A stretch of 64,000 nt of DNA, from contig NW_020289987.1 of NCBI RefSeq assembly GCF_003144245.1, positions 490,076 to 554,075 of the forward strand, written 5' to 3'. Shown here in pieces: positions 42,131-51,403 of this stretch. The stretch's first letter is position 1, and each line of letters starts with the position of its first letter. The position numbers and the translations under genes were made by a program. The DNA is from Jaminaea rosea (taxonomy: Eukaryota > Basidiomycota > Exobasidiomycetes > Microstromatales). The notes beneath the pieces are model-generated. The model saw only the letters and a list, made by a program, of their open reading frames with translations. It made no database searches and was not told the origin of the DNA.

Positions 42131-44575
42131 CTAAACCCAAACCAACTCAACAACGCTATCCTGCTCCTCATCAGCGATTTCCTCCTCGACGATGCGCCCT
42201 CTCTCCTCTTCGCTCATCGAGTTGCCCAACAAGCGGTCCACCAAGCCACGCAGACTGCCCTTTAGCTCTCGGTGACGACGAGCTTCGGCGCTGACCACAT
42301 CGAGGCCTTCGTCCTCCTCGTCACTCGCGCCCTCCCCATCATACACTCCTGCAGTCACATAGCCCCGCGCTCTCCCGGCCCTCTTGATGTAAATTTCCCG
42401 AATCCCACGCCCATCGTCATCCCAGCTATCCCCTTTGCCCAGCTCCTCACCCTCCCTCACATCCTCGAGTAGCCACGTCTCCTTCCAAGCGCGCGGACCC
42501 GTCCCTGTACCTGTACCGTCGCTGTCGTGGAAGCGGCTGAGAGGCGGTCTCCCCTCGCGAATGCGCGGTCGTGTGGGACCGACGGATTGCGAGAAGTCGG
42601 AGTTGGCCCAGATCTTCCACGTCATCTCGGTGCGGGCAAAGTCCGGGAGTGGCGTGGGGTGCAGAGTGAGGGAGAGGCCGTGCACGAAGTGGTAGGCGAG
42701 CGAGGCGCGCTTCGAGGATGATGAGATATCACCGCCCGCGACCTCGCTTTGCGTGGACGCCGGCGTGGTAGCGTTATTGGGACCTGAGCTCGCGGCGTTT
42801 GAGAGGAAACGCTGTAGCAGGCACTCGCTACCGCACGCTGCTCCAGCTCGCGAAAGGAGGATAGGGTCCAGCCCGGTATTCCAGCTCTTCCAGTGATGCC
42901 ACGTAATGATATCACGCCCACTCTCGAGCATCCCGCGAATATCGTCGTACAGGTCCGTCTGGTGCAACCCCCACTCGATGGTCAATCGCGTATGCGTATG
43001 AGCATAGATGCACGCAGCGAGACGATAGTCGCCGGCCTTCTCCAGCTGGCGGCAAGAGGACCAATGCGGGCTCAACTCGTGAAGCAAGGGCATCGAGAGG
43101 ACAACGCCCGCCCCACCGTAGGCGATCATGCCCGAGCCGGCCTGCCTCCAGTCGTCCGTCAGTGCGCCAATGTAGTGGCTCTCCGTATGGTCGTACCGAT
43201 CCAGCGCCTTGAAGAGCTTGGGCATGCTGAGGAACACCGTATCGTCGTCGGCCACCATCGCCCATCGCGTGAGGCCTGGGTCGGCAAAGTCCAAGAGGAG
43301 GGAGGGGAGCTCCACCCATCGACGCAGGTAGTCCTCTTCTGGGGAGAGGATGATGGTGGCCCGGATGGAACGCGCGCGCAACGTCTTGCGGAGCTCGGGG
43401 ATGCGCGAGTTCTTGGGGAGGTTGAGGACGAGGTGCAGGTTCGAGTGGGCGAAACTGTACGCGAGGATGGGCATCATCTCCAGCAATCGATCGGCGTCGG
43501 ACGCGAGGCCGAGGATGACGTGCTCCGGCTGGGTTTGGGTGCGCGGGATTGGGTAGGTAGGGATGCGGAGCGGTTCGAGGGAGGACGAGCAGGAGGACAG
43601 GCGCGTGAGGCCTTGCGGAGACGACGCCGACGTCGACGCGGACGTGGTATCGAGGGCGCCACGACTGACTCGCATGCGCTGCTCCTTGGCGATGCAGGCG
43701 CCCATCTTGTCGCCTTCCTTGCCCCTGCAGGCTTCGTCGATTGGTACGCCGTGCCAGGCCATCGTTTCCCAGCCCTCGACGATGGGCGCAGAGAGCTCGC
43801 GCGGGTGAGGATCGAAGCCGCTAGGCTTGTCCGGCGCGGGCGGCCGAGGCGCTGCGGTGACGTATCTGCGGGAGTACTTGAATTTGGGGGTGAGGCGGTA
43901 CCGCGAGGCAAAGGCTGACGCGTCGAGCTGACACGGGATATCCAAGGGCGGACGAGTCGCAGCCTCCTCGTAGCCCAAGCTAGCGTGTGTGTTGGAGTGT
44001 GGATTGGCGGCAGACGGCGGCGTCGTATCCCTCATCCCCTCTGCGAGCCCCCACCCCCACCCCTTGCCAGAAGCCATCCGTTCATTACGCCAGTCGTAGC
44101 GCGCAGTCTCCCCGGCGAGTCTGAGCGAGTCGCCGCGATACCACACGCTGAGCGGTGATGTGGCGGGCAGCATGGCAGAGAGGACCAGCAAGCCGGTCAG
44201 GACCGCGAGGACCTTGAGCACCAGTCTCATCCTGGATGGCGTCACCCTGCCCGCGCCTGCTGGAAGATGCTGCTGCAGCCGCTGAGAGAGCAATCGTGGC
44301 ATGTCCGAAATCTTGCGCTTGTGCCGGCGAGATGCTGCCCACTCGTGGTAACATTGTCCCTTTTCTGCTCCCTGCTCCTCGTCCGTGGCTGGCGGTGACG
44401 CAACGCCATAGCTGCTGCTGCCTGGCGATGACGAGATGTCGTAAGAACGCTGCTCCTCAAGACCGCCGGCGTCGCTATTGCAGCATGTGGACGAGCCTGT
44501 GCTTGCAGAGGTTGACGAGGAGGGGAAGAAGGCCGAGGAGCCTGGGAGAGGGGAGGCGCGACGAAGGTGGTCCAT
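42131..44575 (-). CDS. Glycosyltransferase family 31-like (fringe-type), type II membrane protein
   Basis: One exon, 814 residues from MDHLRRASPL (an upstream in-frame Met would add an implausible Phe/Ser-rich leader). A Ser-rich cytosolic stem is followed by one transmembrane helix (LVLKVLAVLTGLLVLSAML, residues about 120-140). The lumenal catalytic region has ILGLASDADRL, LPSLLLDFA, RWAMVADDDTVFLSMPKL (the DDD metal/nucleotide-sugar motif), HYIGALTDDW, MIAYGGAGVVLSMPLL (the GGAG motif) and WGLHQTDLYDDIRG. This arrangement is that of fungal GT31/fringe-like enzymes in the Golgi. Donor sugar and acceptor are not inferable. Confidence 0.78.
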   Translation of the reverse strand: MDHLRRASPLPGSSAFFPSSSTSASTGSSTCCNSDAGGLEEQRSYDISSSPGSSSYGVASPPATDEEQGAEKGQCYHEWAASRRHKRKISDMPRLLSQRLQQHLPAGAGRVTPSRMRLVLKVLAVLTGLLVLSAMLPATSPLSVWYRGDSLRLAGETARYDWRNERMASGKGWGWGLAEGMRDTTPPSAANPHSNTHASLGYEEAATRPPLDIPCQLDASAFASRYRLTPKFKYSRRYVTAAPRPPAPDKPSGFDPHPRELSAPIVEGWETMAWHGVPIDEACRGKEGDKMGACIAKEQRMRVSRGALDTTSASTSASSPQGLTRLSSCSSSLEPLRIPTYPIPRTQTQPEHVILGLASDADRLLEMMPILAYSFAHSNLHLVLNLPKNSRIPELRKTLRARSIRATIILSPEEDYLRRWVELPSLLLDFADPGLTRWAMVADDDTVFLSMPKLFKALDRYDHTESHYIGALTDDWRQAGSGMIAYGGAGVVLSMPLLHELSPHWSSCRQLEKAGDYRLAACIYAHTHTRLTIEWGLHQTDLYDDIRGMLESGRDIITWHHWKSWNTGLDPILLSRAGAACGSECLLQRFLSNAASSGPNNATTPASTQSEVAGGDISSSSKRASLAYHFVHGLSLTLHPTPLPDFARTEMTWKIWANSDFSQSVGPTRPRIREGRPPLSRFHDSDGTGTGTGPRAWKETWLLEDVREGEELGKGDSWDDDGRGIREIYIKRAGRARGYVTAGVYDGEGASDEEDEGLDVVSAEARRHRELKGSLRGLVDRLLGNSMSEEERGRIVEEEIADEEQDSVVELVWV

Positions 44576-45742
44576 CGCGGCGCGACGAGGCGAGGCGAGG
44601 CTAGAGAAGGTGGTCGGATGAATGAATGAATGGATGAAGGAAGGAACGAATGAGAGGAGCGAAGAGAAGAGGAAACGAATACAGAGGGGAGAAGAGGAGG
44701 TGCGACAATCCACCAAGTGCACATCGTCGCCCACTAGCGGCTAACTGCTGCTCGCTGCTCGCTGCTCGATCTCACCATCCCATCCCCGACACCCTGCTCT
44801 GCTCTGCCCTGGCCTGGCCTGGCCCTGCGTTGCGTTCGTCATTTCTTTTCGTAGCTGCACCACACGGTGACCAAATTCGGAGCAGACCCTCTAGCTGCTC
44901 TCTGCATCGATGCGTTTGTAGGCGGGTGGCTGTCTCTGTCTGACGTCGCGAACGGCTCGCTCGCTGCTCGCGTGCCTCACAATTGAGCCGGACCCCACAT
45001 CGTCGTTTTTTCCACGGCCGGCAGCGCAGCGCACAGGGTCTGCCGACGGCAGAGGCGTGGCATAGCCTCAGCCAGCCACGCCGCACACGCGCGCGCATGT
45101 ACGCATCCTGTCAGCACAGAAGGCAAATCTTGGCCTCGCCCAAGTTCATTTCCAGTCGCTAGCTAGCGGCTTCGTTCGTCGTTTGAAAGACAGAGAGAAA
45201 TGAGCATGTCGCAGCCTCGAACAAAAGTGGTCGCCGCACTCGGAGGCCGCGCCCCGCCCAACTCGAGCGAGGGAGGAGCGGCTTTCCCACCCTCGGCCAG
45301 CCACCACGACAATCCCCGCAGATCGGCACGGCAGATGAGTGATGAGGGTCCAACGTACCGTTCGTGCGAGACACGGCAGCAGCAGCAGCAGCAATGTGCG
45401 ACGAGAAGCACGATTTCAACGAGAAGATGACCGCTCGTGGTGCCGCGTGGTGAGACTGAGGCCAGAGACCAGACACAGCGCAGCTATTTGTGGACGTCTC
45501 AGGCTCGTCGTGTTCGCTCATGGTGACTGGGCGTGGATCATCGGGCGATGGTGGATTATCGAGGTGAAGAGAGAAGAGAGACGAAGTGGATACAAGTACA
45601 GGCTAGCTCGGGGGGTCTGTCGAGCGAGGGACGAAGGAGTCGCGCGGGCTGCAATAGCTGGACAGCAACCCGCGAAATCGTCGCCATCATCACCATCACA
45701 GGCGGCTGGGCGTGAAGCCAATTGCTCCCATTCTTACCGCCC
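44576..45742. other. Intergenic region between CSN2 and GT31
   Basis: 1.17 kb holding the GT31 promoter and CSN2 3' end. Includes a GAATGAATG repeat at about 44615-44630 (in the presumed GT31 leader) and a CAG trinucleotide run at about 45375-45395. An open frame at 45339-45914 on + overlaps CSN2 antisense and is not taken as a gene. Confidence 0.4.
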
Positions 45743-47753
45743 TCACATCGACATGCCCATCCCTCCTACCATGGGCATCCCCATAGCCTGTCGCTCAGCA
45801 CCCAGTCCCCTCGCATGTTTCTCCTCGATCGTCCTCCCCAAACGCCCAATCTCCCCACACCACTTATCGAGAGCCGCATACCTCGCCGCAGCCCCCCCTT
45901 TGCCCTTGCCCTGACTCTTAGCCGCACCGCCCGCGTGCAACTCCAATCGCTGATTGACGTGATCGATACTACCCTGCACGACCCCATCGAGGATCAAAGC
46001 CATGAGCAACTCCTCTACCTGCCGCGCAGAGACGTTGAGCTGTCGACTCAAGAATCCCAGGTCTATGCGCGTGTAAGGCCCAATCAAGTCAATGAGGTAC
46101 TGCGTTCGCAACCCCTTTAACAGCTCAGCGATGTGCTGCCTGATAAAGGCGTCCTCCAAGATCGTCTTCGAGTTGTCCCTCAAAATTCGCTCCGCCTCGT
46201 GAACTTCGCGACGCTGGTACGCGCCGACGAGGGAGGTCATGGCCACTATCTCCGGGTCTGACTTGTAGGGTTTCGTCTCCTGAGAGTCAAAGGGGTCGAT
46301 ACTAGAGCCCATGAGCATGTGGGCCAGGACGAGGTACTTGAGAACCGTTATGCGTGAAGGGGAGCCGGCTTCGTCGTATAGGCGGAATGCGGAGAAGAAG
46401 TCGGATTGAGCTGAGGACCAGTTTTCTGGGCGAGGCAGGCGGGGCGTATGGGAGCGAGAGGCAACGATCAGTGTGATGCTCGGGAAAGGGAAGGGATCGT
46501 TCTCGCTGGCTCCCGCGCACGACTCACTTTCGCTCATGTGCATCTTGCCACCACACTCCCTGATCACGCCCATGATGCGCGGATGAGGGATGGCGCTCTT
46601 GACCTGGAGCGTTGCGTCGTACGTCTCCTTGAGCCGTTTGAAGTTGGCTGCGTGGGCGCCACGGAGGACAAGTGCGGAGAGGTAAGGTCAGCTTCGTCTC
46701 TTCTGCTCTCTCGGAGCGGTGTCTGGCATCTACGCACCCGTCTCGCTATACATCTGAATCTCAAGTGCAAAGATCTCAAGCAGGATAGTCCCTTTACTCT
46801 GATCGTCCTCCCCCTCCTTTGTGGTGCAGTACGCTCGGAGTTCACGTAGGCTTTTTGCCAATCTCCCCCACTCAGCGCGCGCCAACCATAGTCGAGCGAG
46901 TTTCAAGTCTGTCTTGACGCTTAGTCTCTCGTTCTTCGCCTCTTCTAGCGCTGTATGCGTGATCTGGTAGAAGCGCTCCATTGTCGCCAAGGGTACGGCG
47001 TTGGCGGATGATGATGAGGAGGAGGTGTTGTGGGAGGAAGGGGTGGAGGAGGAAGAGACATAGTCCAGGATATTGTTAATGGACTTTTCGCTGTAGTTTC
47101 GGGTTACGGCGGATTTGGTGTAGGAGAGGAGGAGGGTGTATGACGCAAGAGCTTCGTCGTGACGTCCACGATGGAAGTTGATCTTCGTTTGTTGCTTGAG
47201 GGCTTTGAAGCCCCTGCGAGGGAGCGAGAGCGGAGGAGAGCGATGAAGATTAGCAGGAGGGAGTGAGTGGCTGTATGCCACCTGCAAGGCGCAACTTACC
47301 AATCCCCCTTTGGCTCCTCCTTGTCCACGACTGCCTGAAGGTCCTTGATGGCGGCATCTGGGTCTTCACTCTTCTTGTCTGCGCGGCGCGAGTTGGCAAG
47401 ATCAGTATATGCATATGCTACCTCAGGGCTGGGGGTGGGGGCAGGCGCGCGCCACTTACTCTTGGCATTGTAGTACATATTCTCGATATCAGCATCCGCT
47501 TCCTGCTCATCGTCGTCCTCTTCGTAGTCGAAGTCGTAGTCCTGCGCGTGGGGCACAGCGACATCAGCTCAGCAACACTCAATATAGCACGTCACCTCGA
47601 TGTGAGCCAGGTGGGTACGCACCTCGTCCGCTACATCGTCCATAAGGAACTGCAGGCGCGAGAAAGGAGGGTAAGGAGCTGAGCACGCTGCTGAGCTCAT
47701 TTCGGCCGTACGACGACCGGCCGTACGGTGACACTCACCTCATCGTCCGACAT
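45743..47753 (-). CDS. CSN2: COP9 signalosome subunit 2
   Basis: Seven exons (47753-47739, 47649-47623, 47541-47460, 47378-47300, 47213-46738, 46647-46528, 46425-45743), 493 residues. The acidic N-terminus (DYDFDYEEDDDEQEADADIE, NMYYNAKS) is diagnostic, followed by KSEDPDAAIKDL, EPKGDWGFKALKQ-KI, helical repeats (YTKSAVTRNYSEKSINNILD), then DFFSAFRLYDEAGSP, LKYLVLAHMLMGSSIDPFDSQE, and the PCI domain ending with IDLGFLSRQLNVSARQVEELL and LDGVVQGSIDHVNQRLEL. CSN2 is a scaffold subunit of the nuclear complex that removes Nedd8 from cullins. The very short first exons (5 and 9 codons) were accepted because they give MSDDE-FLMDDVADE, matching the conserved start. Confidence 0.92.
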
Positions 47754-48185
47754 CTTTGCTGATAAGTTGCAATGCTGGTGTTGGTGCGTAAAATCGAGAC
47801 GCAACTCCAGTCCCGCTCGCTGCCTGCGTCCAGTTCATCAACTTGGAGTGGAATGAACGCGAACGCAGGGGCCACCTCATCAAATCCCACGTGGCGCGGT
47901 GCGTCTACGCCGCGCTTATGCCCGTTCACCTGTCAAGCCAAGGCCGTGCATCCGTCTAGGCCCTCCACACACGCGCACGCACCCCGCCCTCGTCATGATC
48001 CTCGGCTGCCGCTGCCCCGCTGTCAAGCAGCTCACTCAATCCAACCACAGGACGCCGACAAAGGTACAAAATGGCCGAGCGAAGGTCCGTCTTAACTTCT
48101 TCCCTTTCTTCCCACACAACTCGAACCAATTAACTCAAGTCAATCAAAGCCCCAGTAGCGTCACTCCAAGCGTCACTCGCCCAGC
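47754..48185. promoter_or_regulatory. Divergent promoter, CSN2 / MDR oxidoreductase
   Basis: 432 bp between opposing starts; pyrimidine-rich just before the oxidoreductase ATG. No specific sites assigned. Confidence 0.4.
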
Positions 48186-49337
48186 ATGTCCCTCACCCAC
48201 AAAGCCGCCTTTTACAACAAGGTCGACGGCAAGGCCGACATCCAATCGCGTCCCAACCCTCTGCCGGAGAAGGGCCAAGTCTCCGTCGAGATCACAGCCA
48301 CCTCGCTCAACCCTGTGGACTGGAAGATCCGCGCAGGCGCTTTCCCCTTCACGCTCCCCGCCGTAATCGGCGGCGATGCAGCCGGGGTGGTCCACTCGGT
48401 GGGCAAGGGAGTAAAGAACTTTAAGAAGGGGGACCGAGTCTTCTTCCAAGGTTACCTAGGAGAGAACGATGCGAGCACCTTCCAGGGCAAGGCCGTTCTG
48501 GATGAGAAGCACATTTCGCATACTCCGTCCAACGTCAGTGATGCCGAGGCGTCGGGCATCCAGCTGGCCAGTATGGTCGCCGTCGTCGGCCTCTATCACG
48601 AGAGTGGAGCCCTCGCTCTTCGCCCGTGCCCATGGGAGGAAGGAGGAGACAAGGCTGGCGAGGGAAAGGCCATCGTTGTACTGGGGGGAAGCTCCAGCGT
48701 AGGACAATAGTGAGTTGAGCGCGCGCGCGCGAGACGATCGAGCTCCAGCTGACTCATCTGTGCGACTTCCCGTTCGCCGCCTCACCCACGCAGCGTCATC
48801 CAACTGTGCCGCCTCTCCGGCTTCAGCAAGATCATCACCACCTCCTCGTCCACGCACTCCTCTCACCTCCAATCCCTCGGCGCCCACACAGTCCTAGACC
48901 GCAATACGGCCACTCCCGACCAGTTCATCGAAGCCGCAGCCGGTATCCCCTTGGTCGCCGTGTACGACTCCATCGGGTCGGACGAGACGTACAAGCTCGG
49001 TGTAGGTCTTCTCCAAGAAGCCAACAAGGAAGGTCAGGGCCAAGGTGCCAGCCATTACATCTCCGTTATCCCCGGTACGGAGAGTCAAAACTTCACAAAC
49101 CCAGACGTAACGGTACGAGCGGTGATGGGTTTCAATAAACATCCGGACCATGAGGGTATTTGCCCGCCTTTCATTGCTGCGATTAGTGGAGAGGACGGGT
49201 GGGTTGGTAAGGGGCTTTACAAGCCGAATAGGATGGAGAAGATTGAGGGGGGACTGAAGGGGTTGGATGAGGGCTTGGACAGGCTTAAGGAGGGGGTGAG
49301 CGGGGTCAAGCTTTGGTTGGACCCGAGGGAGACGTAG
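48186..49337 (+). CDS. Zinc-less MDR oxidoreductase (quinone reductase / enoyl reductase-like)
   Basis: Exons 48186-48709 and 48794-49337, 355 residues. GroES-like N-terminal domain with SLNPVDWKIRAGAF, VIGGDAAGVVHSVGKGV and KKGDRVFFQG; Rossmann part with IVVLGGSSSVGQ-Y-VIQLCRLSG, whose GxSSxGQ loop is split by the intron. The structural-zinc cysteines of alcohol dehydrogenases are absent. Basidiomycete and yeast relatives are NADPH-dependent oxidoreductases of the 'toxD-like/zeta-crystallin-like' group. Cytosolic; substrate unknown. Confidence 0.85.
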
Positions 49338-49964
49338 GTGGGCGAGAGGCGCGAGTTGAACCGGGAAGGTTGCCAAATATGTAGGAAGAAGCGAGTCGTG
49401 ATATTAGGGCTACAATTCTGGAATGAATCAATGAGTGAAATCGAAGAATCGATGGGCACATTAACCCCGCGCTGCGCTTGCCTTTGAGTGGGTCCCGTCG
49501 TGAGAAGACGCGCTCCCGCCGCCCAGCCTCCTTCCCTCTGACTCGCAGCAATTCGACGCTGCCTTGCACCCACCCGTCCCGCCTCGCCTCGCCTCGCGGC
49601 GTGCCAATCACCGCGAGGAGCACGAATGAACAAGCCCCCTGTCCTGATCCTCCTCAATCAAGACTTGATGACACGGCGGGCTCGGGGATGTGCGATGTTT
49701 GAAGTTAACCGTGCGAGGAATGACTAGGAGCGCGATCCGCTGCGGAAGAGGGAAGCGGGTGCGGTACGGTACGGTACGGCCCGCCACGGCTGTCGGCTTT
49801 GTGCCATTCGGCTTGAGAAACTTCGAGCTGACCTTGAGACTTGCGGATGCATCTCTCCTGTCCTGTATGAGCGCAAGGCTTCATTTCATCCCTCCCATCT
49901 AATCACCATCTCAATCTCCTCGCATCATCTCGCCTGGCCTCGCCTGGCCTCGCCACGCCACATT
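49338..49964. other. Intergenic region
   Basis: 627 bp between two + strand genes. It holds a GGTAC repeat (about 49761-49778) and a CT-rich stretch before the next ATG. No gene supported. Confidence 0.35.
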
Positions 49965-51092
49965 ATGCGACACCTCAGCGTCTTCCCACCTCTCATCTTC
50001 CTCGTCTCTGCCATGATGGCTGTCGCGAGCGCACGACATGTCTCTCTGCCTCGCGGCGCCTCTCTCATCCATCTAAGCCCGTGCGGCTCATCCCCAGGCG
50101 TGGTCCCCGCCTTTGTCAACTCCGGGTGGGCCCACCCAAACCAGACCTCGCACGCCACAACGGCATACATAACGCAGCATGGTACGGGTGCGCACTTCGA
50201 CGTCGACTTTGCCGCGGTGCACAACGTCGTCGGCGACCAAGAGGCAGTCGTGATCGCTCCCGCCTTCCACGTAGCGACGGCTCCGCGGTCGCGCTACTAC
50301 TCGCCGGACAAAACCCTCGCCTGGGCAGACGGCGAGGTCACCTGGGCAGGCGGGTACGACTCTGTCTCCCCTTTTGCCTCGTCGTGCTCCAGCTTCCGCA
50401 CGTACGAAGCAATCCTCGCAGCACTTACGGACCGGTCTCGTTTCCCTGCGCTGCACACCATAGTCTGGGCAGGCCACTCCGCAGGGGCGAGTATGGTGCA
50501 ACGCTGGTCTGTCCTTTCACCCGAGTCGGCAGGGCATAGGACGCGATACATCCTAGCTAATGCTCCGGAGACGACGTATTTTTCTGACGTGAGGCCTCGA
50601 GAGTACGACCGAACTGCCTGCCCTGGGGCAGGGCGCTACCCCTTCCAGTGGACGAGGCAGGGCGGGGGTATGCCGCGCTACGTTGCTGAGCGGGACGGAG
50701 GCGGGGAGGAGGCTGCGTTCAGAGGGTGGGCGGGAAGGGACGTTACGATTTTGATCGGAGATAGGGATACGGAGTCGCGTTTCCCTGGTGGGGATGAGGG
50801 GTGCGCTCCTCGCTCGCAGGGGGGCGTGAATCGAAGGGAGAGAAACTATGCCGCTTGGGCGTACAGCGTTCTTCTGGCTGGAGCGGGTGCGCGAGAGGAT
50901 GTGAGCCGATACACTGGGTACGACTATCTGAAGTCGCGCGTCAGCCCAGTGGGTGGGGTGACGTTCAGGCACAAAGTCTGCGTTATGGGAGGGGTAGGGC
51001 ATGATGCCACAGCGGTGTATGCGAGTCAGTGTGGACGGGATGCTCTCTTCGATCGAGGATTGAAGGCGAGCGTGGGCGCCAGCTACCCTTGA
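49965..51092 (+). CDS. Secreted serine-hydrolase-like protein (GHSAG)
   Basis: Single exon, 375 residues. Signal peptide MRHLSVFPPLIFLVSAMMAVASA. A typical alpha/beta hydrolase core is visible: VVIAPAFHVA, TIVWAGHSAGASMVQRW (G-x-S-x-G nucleophile elbow), DVTILIGDRDTE (candidate acid Asp) and VCVMGGVGHDATAVYAS (candidate His). Related sequences occur in fungi and bacteria as uncharacterised hydrolases; no substrate can be inferred. N-glycosylation sequon at PNQTSHA. Confidence 0.75.
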   Translation: MRHLSVFPPLIFLVSAMMAVASARHVSLPRGASLIHLSPCGSSPGVVPAFVNSGWAHPNQTSHATTAYITQHGTGAHFDVDFAAVHNVVGDQEAVVIAPAFHVATAPRSRYYSPDKTLAWADGEVTWAGGYDSVSPFASSCSSFRTYEAILAALTDRSRFPALHTIVWAGHSAGASMVQRWSVLSPESAGHRTRYILANAPETTYFSDVRPREYDRTACPGAGRYPFQWTRQGGGMPRYVAERDGGGEEAAFRGWAGRDVTILIGDRDTESRFPGGDEGCAPRSQGGVNRRERNYAAWAYSVLLAGAGAREDVSRYTGYDYLKSRVSPVGGVTFRHKVCVMGGVGHDATAVYASQCGRDALFDRGLKASVGASYP

Positions 51093-51403
51093 TAGCGGGC
51101 GATGCGATGTGTGATATCTGGCGCCCGTGTTGCGACTGCCGCTCATCGTCGAATGATTGAACCCTCGTAGCGGCGGCATCTGGTTATTTGAGTTAAGGGC
51201 GTGCCGCCGCCCGAGCTGAGTTTGAGTCGAAGCCGCTCAGTCCGCCTCGAGAGAATCGAGATGGATGGCGTCGTCGTGCGTCTGAGATGCAGGGCGGGCC
51301 GCAATTGCATTACCGCTCGGCGCTCCTTCCCCTTCTCATTCTCATTCCCATTCCATCGATTCCCCTTGATCATCACCGCCTCGCGCGTCTCGCCACCACC
51401 ACC
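51093..51403. other. Gap before the HSL-type hydrolase
   Basis: 311 bp. An upstream start in the same frame as the next gene exists at 51287, but the preceding sequence is pyrimidine- and CATTC-rich and reads as 5' UTR. Confidence 0.3.

Noticed and set aside
42893-43918. 341-residue + strand open frame opposite the GT31 gene
   Set aside because: Antisense to the catalytic region of the glycosyltransferase; composition rich in Arg/Gly/Val as expected for an antisense shadow.
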